Positions 1 through 6,727 are shown, counted from the first letter of the stretch. The stretch: DNA of 7,399 nucleotides from Spirochaeta sp. (GCA_030592625.1 JAUVIY010000125.1:1-7399); one strand, 5' to 3'. Notes: a model not told the origin generated them from the letters alone. Program-made: numbers and translations.

Positions 1-1679
1 ATGATAACACGGTCGAACTCCAGGCCTTTGGTGTTATGCATGGTAATCAGTGTAACCCGATTCTCGTCACCCTCTTCTTCCTCGAGAAAGGCCTGATCCA
101 GCTCCACCAGTTCCAGGAAGGCGGTGAGACCTTCACTTGAAGAGGGGTACTCGGCGGCGGCGTTCACCAGTTCATCAAGGTTTCGGGTACGCTGACTGTT
201 TTCGATACGGTCCACTTCCCTGTAATGCTCCAGTAGTCCCGAAGAGGTGGCAAGGTCTTTAACCAGGAACCCCAGATGATCAAAGCCGCCTGAGCTTTCA
301 TATCGCTCGGACAGCCTGGAAAGAAACTCCAGGGCTTTAGCGGCCTTGCCCTTCAATTCGGCCTTGCGGCATGCGGCGAGAATATCACCGGCATGGGCAC
401 TGAGGGCTGCATCCATGAGCCGGTTCAGGCTCGTCTTCCCCAGGCCCCGGGCGGGTTTGTTGGCGATACGCCGGAACGCCACCTCATCCCGGGGATTGGC
501 CAGCCAGGAAAGGTAAGCCAGGACATCCTTGACTTCTTCCCTCTGATAGAAACTTAAAGTCCCGACGATGCGGTAAGGAATGTTTCGACGACGGAAAACG
601 GTCTCAAAGACCCTTGATTGGGCGTTGGTCCGATAGAGTATCGCCGTACCACCGAAATTTCCATCGGCATCCACCCTGTCGGCACACCATTCGGCCTCGG
701 CCTTATGGTCTTCCAGATAAACCAGTACGGCTTTATCCCCTGTGTCTCCGGCGGTCCAGAGGGTTTTGCCCAGGCGGCCCGAGTTATTGGAAACCACCGA
801 GGAGGCAATCTCCAGTATGGTACCGGTGGACCGGTAATTCTGCTCGAGTTTCACCACCCGGGTTCCGGGAAACATGTCCGGGAAACCGAGGATGTTCCCC
901 ACTTCCGCCCCACGAAAGCGATAGATGGACTGATCATCATCGCCGACGACTCCAACCCATGTCTCAGGTCCAACCAGTTCCTGGAGCAACTGGTACTGGG
1001 CCACATTGGTATCCTGGTACTCGTCCACCAGAACGGCCCTGAATCGCTGCTGCAGCCGGTTTTTCACCTCCGGCCGTCCCCGGAGCAGCCGAATGGGCAG
1101 GAGTATGAGATCGCCGAAATCGACATTACCGATATCTCTGAGCCGCGTCTCATAATTGCGGTACATCCCGGGAAATTCCGGATTGTGGGAAAAAGACGAC
1201 AGATCGTCGTCGGGCCCCAATCCTTCATCTTTAGCCCTGGCGATACGGTGAGCCCAGAGGCGCAGCTCCCGGCGGGGGATGCCTTCCAGAACCTGGGACA
1301 GGAGGGAAACCTGGTCGTCATCATCATAGATAGTGAAGCTCGGAGACAGATTCACCGCCGATGCATTCCTCCGGAGCAGCCAGGCCCCGAAGGAGTGGAA
1401 GGTGCGGATCATGACTCCGCCGGCCTCGGGCACCATTTCGGTCACCCGTTCCCGCATCTCGGCAGCGGCCTTGTTGGTGAAGGTCATCGCCAGGACGGAA
1501 GGTGCGTCGAAGCCCTTCTCGGCCACCATCCAGGCGATCCGGGAAGTAACCACCCGGGTTTTACCGGAGCCGGCCCCGGCCAGTATGAGCAGGGGATCCC
1601 GGCCGTGAATGACGGCCTCTATCTGCTGATCGTTGAGGCCCTCGAGCCAGACCGGCGGAGAGGAAGAGACCTTGCTCAC
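1..1679 (-). CDS. uvrD: UvrD/PcrA-type superfamily 1A DNA helicase (3' end beyond window)
   Basis: ATP-dependent 3'-5' DNA helicase of the UvrD/PcrA/Rep family, cytoplasmic, expected to act in nucleotide excision repair, mismatch repair or clearing of replication forks. Visible motifs, in order: a Q-motif-like LNDQQ near residues 15-19; Walker A AGAGSGKT at 34-41; motif Ia TFTNKAA from 66; TFHSF (Ib); Walker B VDEYQDT with D219 and E220; GDDDQSIYRFRG (motif III) at 246-257; QNYRST; a motif IV-like YRTNAQSR; and TMHNTKGLEF around 547-555 (motif V region). The window edge cuts it after 559 codons; family members are usually about 650-750 residues, so motif VI and the C-terminal tail are missing. 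The GTG at 1677-1679 is chosen because it overlaps the rimO stop as GTGA and no better start lies before the Walker A motif. The upstream Shine-Dalgarno is weak (GGGA-like), which suggests translational coupling to rimO. UvrD, PcrA and Rep cannot be separated without the C-terminus. Confidence 0.93.
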   Translation of the reverse strand, partial: MSKVSSSPPVWLEGLNDQQIEAVIHGRDPLLILAGAGSGKTRVVTSRIAWMVAEKGFDAPSVLAMTFTNKAAAEMRERVTEMVPEAGGVMIRTFHSFGAWLLRRNASAVNLSPSFTIYDDDDQVSLLSQVLEGIPRRELRLWAHRIARAKDEGLGPDDDLSSFSHNPEFPGMYRNYETRLRDIGNVDFGDLILLPIRLLRGRPEVKNRLQQRFRAVLVDEYQDTNVAQYQLLQELVGPETWVGVVGDDDQSIYRFRGAEVGNILGFPDMFPGTRVVKLEQNYRSTGTILEIASSVVSNNSGRLGKTLWTAGDTGDKAVLVYLEDHKAEAEWCADRVDADGNFGGTAILYRTNAQSRVFETVFRRRNIPYRIVGTLSFYQREEVKDVLAYLSWLANPRDEVAFRRIANKPARGLGKTSLNRLMDAALSAHAGDILAACRKAELKGKAAKALEFLSRLSERYESSGGFDHLGFLVKDLATSSGLLEHYREVDRIENSQRTRNLDELVNAAAEYPSSSEGLTAFLELVELDQAFLEEEEGDENRVTLITMHNTKGLEFDRVI

Positions 1680-3061
1680 TGAGGATTCCCGTGGCCGGTG
1701 AGGGGTTTGGCCTGGAGATCGATACCCGTCCGCCCGTCGATCCTGGCCCGGAATACATCCCCCGTCACAGCGCCTGCGACGTGCAATACCACGCTTCCGT
1801 CCACTTCCGGGGCATGAATAACGGTCCGGCCCAGAGCAAGATCCTCACCCGCGACAGGTTCCTCCACCAGGACGTCCATTTCCAGGCCGATCCAGCGATC
1901 CAGGCGCTTTTCGGTAATCAGCTGCTGACGCGCTTCCAGTAATTCTTTACGCTTCCGGGCTGCAGGAGCGTTCAGTTTAGCCGCCAGCGCTCCCTTGTCC
2001 CCTGCTGCCGGTGTTCCCTCTTCCCGGGACCAGTCAAATACCCCGAGCCAGTCCAGCCGGGCATCCTGTTGAAAACGGAGCAGTTCGTTGAAATCCCGGC
2101 GCCCTTCCCCCGGATGGCCGGTAAGGAAGGTAGAGCGGATTACGGCATCGGGCAGTTTCCCGCGGATTTCCGCAATCAGGTCCAGATATTCGCCCGAATT
2201 CCCCGATCGACCCATTTTCCGCAGTACCGGAACCGAGGCGTGCTGGAAGGGTATGTCCAGATATGGCAGCACCCGGACATCGGCGGCCATGAGATCCAGC
2301 AAATCCCGGGGGAAATCATCGGGGTGCAGATAGAGCAGCCGAATCCAGAAATTATCTTTGGAACGGGGTTTGTCCAGAATGGTCTTCAGCAGGCTGATGA
2401 GACCGGATCCGTGCTTTTCCCCCCGGTCCAGGCCGAAAGCCGCCAGGTCCTGGGCGACAAAGTTCATTTCGAAGACGCCCCGGTCCAGCAGACCGTCCAC
2501 TTCAGCGGCGACTTCGGCGGCGGGACGGCTTACCAGCGGGCCCTTGATGAGAGGAATGGCGCAGTAGCGACAGTTGTGGTTGCAGCCGTCGGCAATCTTG
2601 ACGAACACCGAACGATCGAATCCGAAAAAGTCCCGGCGGTCTTCCCCCCGGTCCACTCCATCGGGGGTGAATACCGGACAATCTCCGGACATCACACTAT
2701 CGACGGTTTCGCTGACCCGGTGGGGCGCTCGATTACCGAACACACCATCAAGTTCCGGTATGAGATTCGGAAGCTCATCGGCCCACCTCTGGGCCAGGCA
2801 GCCGGCGGCAATCACCTTTTTGCCGGGATACTCCCGCTTGGCACCCAGCAGGGTGTTCACCGCTTCTTCCTGAGCGCTTTTAATGAAGCCGCAGGTGTTC
2901 ACGATAATTAGATCGGCATCTTCAGGATGATCCGGTGTGTATTTCCAGCCGGCCCTCTTGAGGGAAGCAATCATCACCTCGGCATCCACCTGGTTCTTGG
3001 CGCAGCCGAGATTCTCGACATAAAATGCCCCGGTTTGTTGATCGTTACAGCTATCAGTCAT
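1676..3061 (-). CDS. rimO: Ribosomal protein S12 methylthiotransferase RimO
   Basis: Radical SAM methylthiotransferase that, by family knowledge, adds a methylthio group to the conserved aspartate of ribosomal protein S12 (Asp89 in E. coli numbering), using two [4Fe-4S] clusters. The 461 residues show the full architecture. The N-terminal UPF0004 domain carries C20 (NLGCAKN), C57 (NTCGF) and C88 (AGCLAQR). The radical SAM core carries C160, C164 and C167 in GCNHNCRYC, followed by PLIKGPLVSRP. A C-terminal TRAM domain lies at roughly 390-455 with GRTVIHAPEVDG. The LVSRP after the cluster motif and the APEVDG in the TRAM domain favour RimO over the tRNA enzyme MiaB. The ATG at 3061 lies 47 nt after the RodZ-like gene and has only a weak Shine-Dalgarno. 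The stop overlaps the GTG start of the helicase gene. Length and all six cluster cysteines are normal, so the enzyme should be functional. Confidence 0.95.
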   Translation of the reverse strand: MTDSCNDQQTGAFYVENLGCAKNQVDAEVMIASLKRAGWKYTPDHPEDADLIIVNTCGFIKSAQEEAVNTLLGAKREYPGKKVIAAGCLAQRWADELPNLIPELDGVFGNRAPHRVSETVDSVMSGDCPVFTPDGVDRGEDRRDFFGFDRSVFVKIADGCNHNCRYCAIPLIKGPLVSRPAAEVAAEVDGLLDRGVFEMNFVAQDLAAFGLDRGEKHGSGLISLLKTILDKPRSKDNFWIRLLYLHPDDFPRDLLDLMAADVRVLPYLDIPFQHASVPVLRKMGRSGNSGEYLDLIAEIRGKLPDAVIRSTFLTGHPGEGRRDFNELLRFQQDARLDWLGVFDWSREEGTPAAGDKGALAAKLNAPAARKRKELLEARQQLITEKRLDRWIGLEMDVLVEEPVAGEDLALGRTVIHAPEVDGSVVLHVAGAVTGDVFRARIDGRTGIDLQAKPLTGHGNPQ

Positions 3062-3107
3062 ACTCTGGTTCTACCCTGACCCATGAACCCCGGGCTCAAA
3101 AGCTGCC

Positions 3108-4208
3108 TCAGTACAAAGGTATTAAGGTTAAATCGTAAGCTCCGCTTTCCTCGTTCAGGACCCAGCGGATCTGACTCACCACCACTTCACCCCGGCGGCC
3201 GAAAGCCAGCTCTTCACCGCCGATTTTCGCATAGAGGGCTCCCGCATTGGACGACCAGAGGGTGACGGTTCGTCCCACGTCCAGCCGGAAATTCTCCCCA
3301 TCGGCATAATAGGTCTCGAGTGGATTCTGACTGTCCACTTTATATCGGAACAGGCAGAAGTCACGAAAGGCAATAACCAGGGTGTAACGCTCGGGTTTGG
3401 CGGCACTGAGAATGACTTTCGCTTCTCTCCGTCTCTCCGATTCACCACTCGGGGGTTCGGACTCCACGACTGCATCGGAAAAATCGCCGTCAGGCAGAAC
3501 CTCGGCCAGCTGCTGGATTTCGATGATGCCGCCGCCTCCGGGCAATCCGAGATCTTTCAGATACAGGCGCCAGGCCGGTCGGCCGTCGTTACCGGGTATA
3601 TAGATTTCTTCACCGAGCATAACCGACCATACGCCGGTCGATCCTGCATCGATACGCAGCTTTCCGTCTCCATCACCCACTTCAAGCCGAAGCTCCTCAT
3701 TATCACCCTCTAATACCAGAATATCCGAAGGACGAATCTCGCCTTCCCAGAGAGGGAGGGTGGGTCGGATTTCTCTGGCAGGCAGGTGTTCTTCCGCATC
3801 AGCTGCCTTTTCCAGACGTGCAGTCCTGGCATCGCTGAAGAGATTGATGATTCTGGGGACACCCAGGACTCCGGCAGTACCGAGGATAATCACCAGAACA
3901 ATCCACGGCAGAACCTTGCGTAAAGCAGCACCTTTCGGAGGGCCTACCAGCTGTTCAATGGGAGTAGGCTCTTCGCTCAGTTTATAATTTTTGTACTGAC
4001 CCACCACTTTGTCGGAATCCAGACCCAGAAAATCAGAATAATTACGCAGAAAACCTACCAGATAAGCTTCAGCGGGAAATTCATCGAATTCCTCGTTTTC
4101 CAGGGCTTCGAGGTAGTTTCTGGAAATGTTGGTTTCATGGATCGCCTGATCCATGGATATTCCGCGTTCTTCCCTTGCAGACTTCAGGGTATCGCCTAGT
4201 GATTTCAT
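3108..4208 (-). CDS. rodZ: RodZ-like membrane protein with N-terminal helix-turn-helix
   Basis: Probable bitopic inner-membrane protein of the RodZ class, which links the MreB cytoskeleton to the wall-synthesis machinery in well studied bacteria. The 366 residues contain a cytoplasmic HTH_25-like domain at about 1-77 (LGDTLKSAREERGISMDQ, then YLEALENEEFDEFPAEAY), one membrane segment at about 99-117 after a basic LRK, and a large extracytoplasmic part. The C-terminal portion resembles DUF4115 of RodZ, with SSNAGALYAKIGGEELAFG near 310-330. About 150 residues between membrane and DUF4115 look like extra beta-rich sequence with a Gly-rich patch (LGLPGGGGII), longer than a simple RodZ. The reading frame is open back to 4286, but ATG 4208 is preferred: the domain begins there, GGAGAG at 4217-4222 sits 8 nt upstream, and the gene then starts 4 nt after the lolA-like stop. 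A membrane-bound transcription regulator is the main alternative. Confidence 0.8.
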   Translation of the reverse strand: MKSLGDTLKSAREERGISMDQAIHETNISRNYLEALENEEFDEFPAEAYLVGFLRNYSDFLGLDSDKVVGQYKNYKLSEEPTPIEQLVGPPKGAALRKVLPWIVLVIILGTAGVLGVPRIINLFSDARTARLEKAADAEEHLPAREIRPTLPLWEGEIRPSDILVLEGDNEELRLEVGDGDGKLRIDAGSTGVWSVMLGEEIYIPGNDGRPAWRLYLKDLGLPGGGGIIEIQQLAEVLPDGDFSDAVVESEPPSGESERRREAKVILSAAKPERYTLVIAFRDFCLFRYKVDSQNPLETYYADGENFRLDVGRTVTLWSSNAGALYAKIGGEELAFGRRGEVVVSQIRWVLNEESGAYDLTLIPLY

Positions 4209-4212
4209 ATCC

Positions 4213-4929
4213 TCAGCTCTCCGGATCGAAAAGAAAGTTCTCGATAGTGTTTCCTGTGGGCGGGCTTTCGTAATCGAAACGGGCATCGGGGATGTCCGGG
4301 TTCATCACCATGTTGGTGAAGTCAAATGTTATCTCTTCATTTGTTGTGGTAATGCCCTTCACCCTCCGGATGTACTTATAGTTACCGATAGTCATGATAC
4401 TCAGCTCCAGTCTGCGGAAGCCTTCGTTGTTGGATTTCCACTCGGCCTTGAGCTTAACCACATTTTCCGAGGAACCCGGATCCAGTGACACTTCCTGCGG
4501 AATCGGATCGTAAGAGACCGTGTAATACTTCGTTATCAGTTCGAGTCCGCTGGAGCCGGTCAGGGAGGCCAGCTGGGCCTGACTGTCCCGACGTAGAGGC
4601 TGGGAGAAAGTGACACTGTAATCCGGCACCCAGACCTGGAGCAGTTCACCGTCCACCACCATCACCATTCCTGCCGGTTCAACATAATCCAAACGTAAAA
4701 GGTTAGGACTCTTATACCAAACCTTGGCCGTCTGAACGGTATCCCCCCTGGTAATGACAAGGTCGGCCGTATAGTCTCTGATTGTTTTATAGCTTTCGGA
4801 AACCTGTGCGAAAAAACTGGTAGCGGTTTCCTGGGCGAATATAACGCCGGAACTTGCAATAAGAAGAATACATACCGCAATACAACGGCTTTTATAAGGA
4901 TGACTCAAAGGCTTAACCTCTCGCGCCAT
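4213..4929 (-). CDS. LolA-like outer-membrane lipoprotein carrier/sorting protein
   Basis: Predicted periplasmic protein of the LolA/COG2834 type, which carries lipoproteins from the inner to the outer membrane. A signal peptide is visible: basic n-region ending HPYKSR, hydrophobic CIAVCILLIASSGVIFA, and a likely signal peptidase I cut after FA. No lipobox cysteine follows, so the mature form should be soluble. The mature part has LolA-like features: TIRDYTADLVITRGDT, then KVWYKSPNLLRLDYVEP, then VMVVDGELLQVWVPDYSVTF, matching the family pattern of a beta sheet that presents a hydrophobic face. The ORF is 238 residues from the ATG at 4929. A TTG at 4908 (231 residues) has a much better Shine-Dalgarno (GAGGT, 7-nt spacing), and a candidate promoter overlaps the ATG, so the TTG may be the real start. 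It is first in the run with the RodZ-like gene, rimO and the helicase. LolA proper and a LolA-fold paralogue cannot be told apart here. Confidence 0.82.
   Translation of the reverse strand: MAREVKPLSHPYKSRCIAVCILLIASSGVIFAQETATSFFAQVSESYKTIRDYTADLVITRGDTVQTAKVWYKSPNLLRLDYVEPAGMVMVVDGELLQVWVPDYSVTFSQPLRRDSQAQLASLTGSSGLELITKYYTVSYDPIPQEVSLDPGSSENVVKLKAEWKSNNEGFRRLELSIMTIGNYKYIRRVKGITTTNEEITFDFTNMVMNPDIPDARFDYESPPTGNTIENFLFDPES
4916..4920 (-). promoter_or_regulatory. Ribosome-binding site favouring a TTG start for the lolA-like gene
   Basis: Read on the minus strand, GAGGT lies 7 nt before an in-frame TTG (4906-4908). The ATG at 4927-4929 has no recognisable Shine-Dalgarno. Starting at TTG leaves a compact signal peptide beginning MSHPYKSR. 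This site, rather than codon preference, is the reason to consider the shorter protein. Confidence 0.5.
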
Positions 4930-4958
4930 AGTAACCGCTATTCAACCCCCGTCGTCAA
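4928..4958 (-). promoter_or_regulatory. Candidate sigma-70 promoter for the lolA-rodZ-rimO-uvrD run
   Basis: On the minus strand, TTGACG (4953-4958; 5 of 6 matches to TTGACA) is followed after 19 nt by TACTAT (4928-4933; 4 of 6 matches to TATAAT). The spacer is longer than the ideal 17 nt. Transcription would begin near 4920, inside or after the annotated ATG, which agrees with translation from the TTG at 4908. It is the only promoter-like pair I found in front of this gene run. Confidence 0.35.
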
Positions 4959-5020
4959 GGCCTGTGGAGCTGTACGGATCTATCCGGCTCAGGTTATGAT
5001 CCGCCGAAGGGGGTCTTGAA
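4941..5020 (+). promoter_or_regulatory. Possible structured leader hiding the pyrH-like ribosome-binding site
   Basis: TTCAACCCCC (4941-4950) can pair with GGGGG and TTGAA (5009-5013 and 5016-5020), giving 10 base pairs with a 2-nt bulge. Inside lies a hairpin: CCT 4961-4963 with AGG 4991-4993, GAGC 4967-4970 with GCTC 4987-4990, and CGGA 4975-4978 with TCCG 4983-4986 around a TCTA loop. It has bulges on the 5' side only. The outer stem covers AAGGGGG (5007-5013), the Shine-Dalgarno of the kinase gene. An alternative pairing of CGGATC (4975-4980) with GATCCG (4998-5003) would break the hairpin, so two states are conceivable. It matches no riboswitch class I recognise. The pairing is seen in the sequence; a regulatory role is inference. 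Confidence 0.35.
4995..5000 (+). promoter_or_regulatory. Candidate -10 element TATGAT before the pyrH-like gene
   Basis: TATGAT matches TATAAT at 5 of 6 positions and lies 23 nt before the ATG. No good -35 hexamer is found 16-18 nt upstream, and there is no extended TG. If used, the transcript would start near 5007 and would not contain the 5' half of the stem described at 4941-5020, so the two proposals compete. Confidence 0.2.
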
Positions 5021-5023
5021 TCC

Positions 5024-5725
5024 ATGAAGAGTCACGGAAACGTTACCGTTTTTGATTTCGGGGGATCCATAGTCGCCCCGGACAAACCCGATGTCGCCTT
5101 TCTGCGGCGATTCATAAAGTTCATGAACCGTTGGCTTGAAGATGACCTCTCGCGACGGGCCATCATGGTTGTCGGCGGCGGCGGAGCCGCCCGGGCCTGG
5201 CAGGGAGCCGTCAGGGAAATGGCCCCTGAAACCCCTCATGAATCCCTGGACTGGGTCGGTGTGATGGCTACAAGGCTCAACGCCGAGCTTGTCCGGACAC
5301 TTCTCGGGTCCCTCTGCCCGGATCCCGTTGTTACCGATCCCACCGCCGATTTTCCCTTTTCAGGCCGGGTTCTCATGGCGGCCGGCTGGAAACCCGGCTT
5401 TTCCACGGATTACGATGCCGTCGTCCTGGCCGAACGTTTCGGAGCGGACAGAATCCTGATGCTCTCCAATATCGCGCAAGTTTATGACGACGATCCAAAA
5501 AAGAATCCCGCCGCCAAACCTCTGGACCGTCTCACCTGGGATGAATACAGGATTATGGCCGGTTCCGAGTGGATGCCCGGCGCCAATGTGCCCTTTGATC
5601 CGGTAGCCACAGCCCGGGCCTCAAAGGCCGGGCTGACAGTTGTGGCCGCTGCCGGAAGCGACCTGGAAAACCTGGAAGCGATTCTGGCCGGCAGGGAATT
5701 CATCGGGACGATTATCAGTCCCTGA
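5024..5725 (+). CDS. pyrH: Archaeal/spirochaete-type uridylate kinase (amino acid kinase family)
   Basis: Putative cytoplasmic UMP kinase (UMP + ATP to UDP + ADP) in pyrimidine nucleotide synthesis. The 233 residues follow the amino acid kinase fold: FDFGGSIVAP at 10-19, VVGGGGAAR at 49-57, the ATRLNAELV helix at 82-90, AGWKPGFSTDYDA at 120-132, SNIAQVYDDDPKKNP at 148-162, then NVPFDPVATARASKAG and the end REFIGTIISP. The TRLNA helix, PGFSTD loop and C-terminal pattern fit the branch of PyrH-like proteins known from archaea and spirochaetes (TIGR02076 type), not E. coli-type PyrH, which has a different N-terminus (LKLSGE). The ATG follows AAGGGGG (5007-5013) by 10 nt. It is divergent from the lolA-like gene, and its last 11 bp overlap the end of the PflX-like gene on the other strand. 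A different small-molecule kinase of the same fold is the main alternative. Confidence 0.85.
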   Translation: MKSHGNVTVFDFGGSIVAPDKPDVAFLRRFIKFMNRWLEDDLSRRAIMVVGGGGAARAWQGAVREMAPETPHESLDWVGVMATRLNAELVRTLLGSLCPDPVVTDPTADFPFSGRVLMAAGWKPGFSTDYDAVVLAERFGADRILMLSNIAQVYDDDPKKNPAAKPLDRLTWDEYRIMAGSEWMPGANVPFDPVATARASKAGLTVVAAAGSDLENLEAILAGREFIGTIISP

Positions 5726-6653
5726 CGAAACCCGTATCCCATCTCCACAGGATCCGGGACAAATCGGAACTGAAAGGATTCGCTCGCCGGAAATCAGGCA
5801 GCCAATCGTCACCGGAAACGAGGTCCTGAACAAAACCGTCGTTAATTCCACACTCTTCCAGCCAACCAAGCACCATTTCATACTCGGTCCTGTTCAGCTG
5901 CCTTCCGGGTACTCCCACCGGGGTGTACTGGGTCATCAGTGAGAGCCATGCCCTTCCGGTGAGATTCCCGGCGAACCATTCAAGGATCCCTCGTGTGGAA
6001 TCCATTTCACCCGGAAGCACCAGATGTCTCACCATCAGTCCCCGCTTCATCCGGCCTTTATCGTCGACTACCGGCACACCGAAGTCCGCCATCGCAAGCA
6101 GCACCGGCTCGACAGCTTCCGGATACCGTTCTATGCCATAAATCCGGCAAGCGACTTCTTCCTCCAGAGTTTTTAAATCCGGAAGCCAGATATCGACAAC
6201 CTTTCCCGCGATTTCAACCGTTTCGGCCGATTCATAACCTGAGGAGTTCCAGGCGACAGGAAGCTTTAATCCTGCATCCCGGGACGCCTTCAGATATTCC
6301 GCCAGAGTCGGAGCCATGTGAGAGGGGGTTACCAGATTGATATTTTCCGCCCCCCCGTCCTGCAGGGCAATGCAAATTTCAATGAACTCATCCGAATCCA
6401 CCACCCTTCCGATACCACCACGGCTAATCTGGTGATTCTGGCAGAACGGGCATCTCATCGAGCAGCCGGTAATGAATATTGTGCCGCTGCCCCCTCCCCC
6501 GGAAAGCGGAGGCTCTTCCCCGAAGTGCAGACCGGCGGTCGCCAATCGGAGCTCTCCGGTCTCTTCACAGATACCCCTGTCACCCGACAGGCGGTTGACG
6601 GCACAAGCATGGGGGCAGAGTGTACAGGAAGTATAAGGTTCGAAAGAACTCAT
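5715..6653 (-). CDS. PflX-type radical SAM protein (COG1313-like)
   Basis: Radical SAM protein related to pyruvate-formate-lyase activating enzymes; members of this PflX-type group have no settled substrate. Of 312 residues, an N-terminal cysteine cluster (C10, C13, C17 and C29 in CTLCPHACAVNR...GIC) precedes a short linker PPLSGGGGSGT and the SAM cluster motif GCSMRCPFCQNHQIS with C64, C68 and C71. A TIM-barrel-like core follows, with NLVTPSHMAP, PVAWNSSGYES, VDIWLPDLKT and LMVRHLVLPG, as expected for the family. The four-cysteine N-terminus probably binds a second metal or Fe-S centre. No glycyl-radical enzyme is adjacent, so its partner is not evident. The ATG at 6653 lacks a clear Shine-Dalgarno, but the cysteine motif starts only nine residues in, leaving no later start. 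It ends in an 11-bp tail-to-tail overlap with the kinase gene and is divergent from the flavin-reductase-like gene. Confidence 0.88.
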   Translation of the reverse strand: MSSFEPYTSCTLCPHACAVNRLSGDRGICEETGELRLATAGLHFGEEPPLSGGGGSGTIFITGCSMRCPFCQNHQISRGGIGRVVDSDEFIEICIALQDGGAENINLVTPSHMAPTLAEYLKASRDAGLKLPVAWNSSGYESAETVEIAGKVVDIWLPDLKTLEEEVACRIYGIERYPEAVEPVLLAMADFGVPVVDDKGRMKRGLMVRHLVLPGEMDSTRGILEWFAGNLTGRAWLSLMTQYTPVGVPGRQLNRTEYEMVLGWLEECGINDGFVQDLVSGDDWLPDFRRANPFSSDLSRILWRWDTGFVRD

Positions 6654-6686
6654 AACATTGAGTCTAGCGGATACCGGCAGAAAGGG

Positions 6687-6720
6687 TACAATGGCTTTCA
6701 GTACCGAAACCTTCGAAGGA
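6687..6720 (+). promoter_or_regulatory. Candidate -10, palindrome and ribosome-binding site before the flavin-reductase-like gene
   Basis: TACAAT (6687-6692) matches TATAAT at 5 of 6 positions; no convincing -35 is spaced correctly (TTGAGT at 6658-6663 is 23 nt away). CCTTCGAAGG (6710-6719) is a perfect 10-bp palindrome. It overlaps the Shine-Dalgarno GAAGGA (6715-6720), which stands 7 nt before the ATG. The ribosome-binding site is well supported; the promoter and an operator role for the palindrome are speculative. Confidence 0.35.
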
Positions 6721-6727
6721 TTATCAC

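Noticed and set aside
618..1682. A 354-codon open frame on the plus strand opposite the helicase gene
   Set aside because: It is antisense to a gene with a full set of helicase motifs. Long antisense frames are common in G+C-biased DNA, and its translation shows no recognisable domain.
2069..2911. A 280-codon open frame on the plus strand opposite rimO
   Set aside because: It overlaps the radical SAM core of a clear rimO, has no supporting ribosome-binding site, and its residues look like a codon-bias shadow.
3062..3107. Terminator between the RodZ-like gene and rimO
   Set aside because: The CCCGGG dyad gives only a short hairpin without a T tract, so read-through into rimO is more likely.
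4209..4286. N-terminal extension of 26 residues on the RodZ-like protein
   Set aside because: It lies inside the end of the lolA-like gene, is not part of the helix-turn-helix domain, and the internal ATG at 4208 has a proper Shine-Dalgarno.
4959..5000. Minus-strand resemblance to the 3' part of a thiamine pyrophosphate riboswitch (AACCTGAGCCGGATAGA)
   Set aside because: The CUGAGA motif and the GCGUAGG part are absent, and no thiamine gene is downstream.
4941..5013. A signal recognition particle RNA or other small RNA gene in the divergent spacer
   Set aside because: The closing stem is suggestive, but the conserved GGAA and AGCAG core of the SRP RNA is missing.
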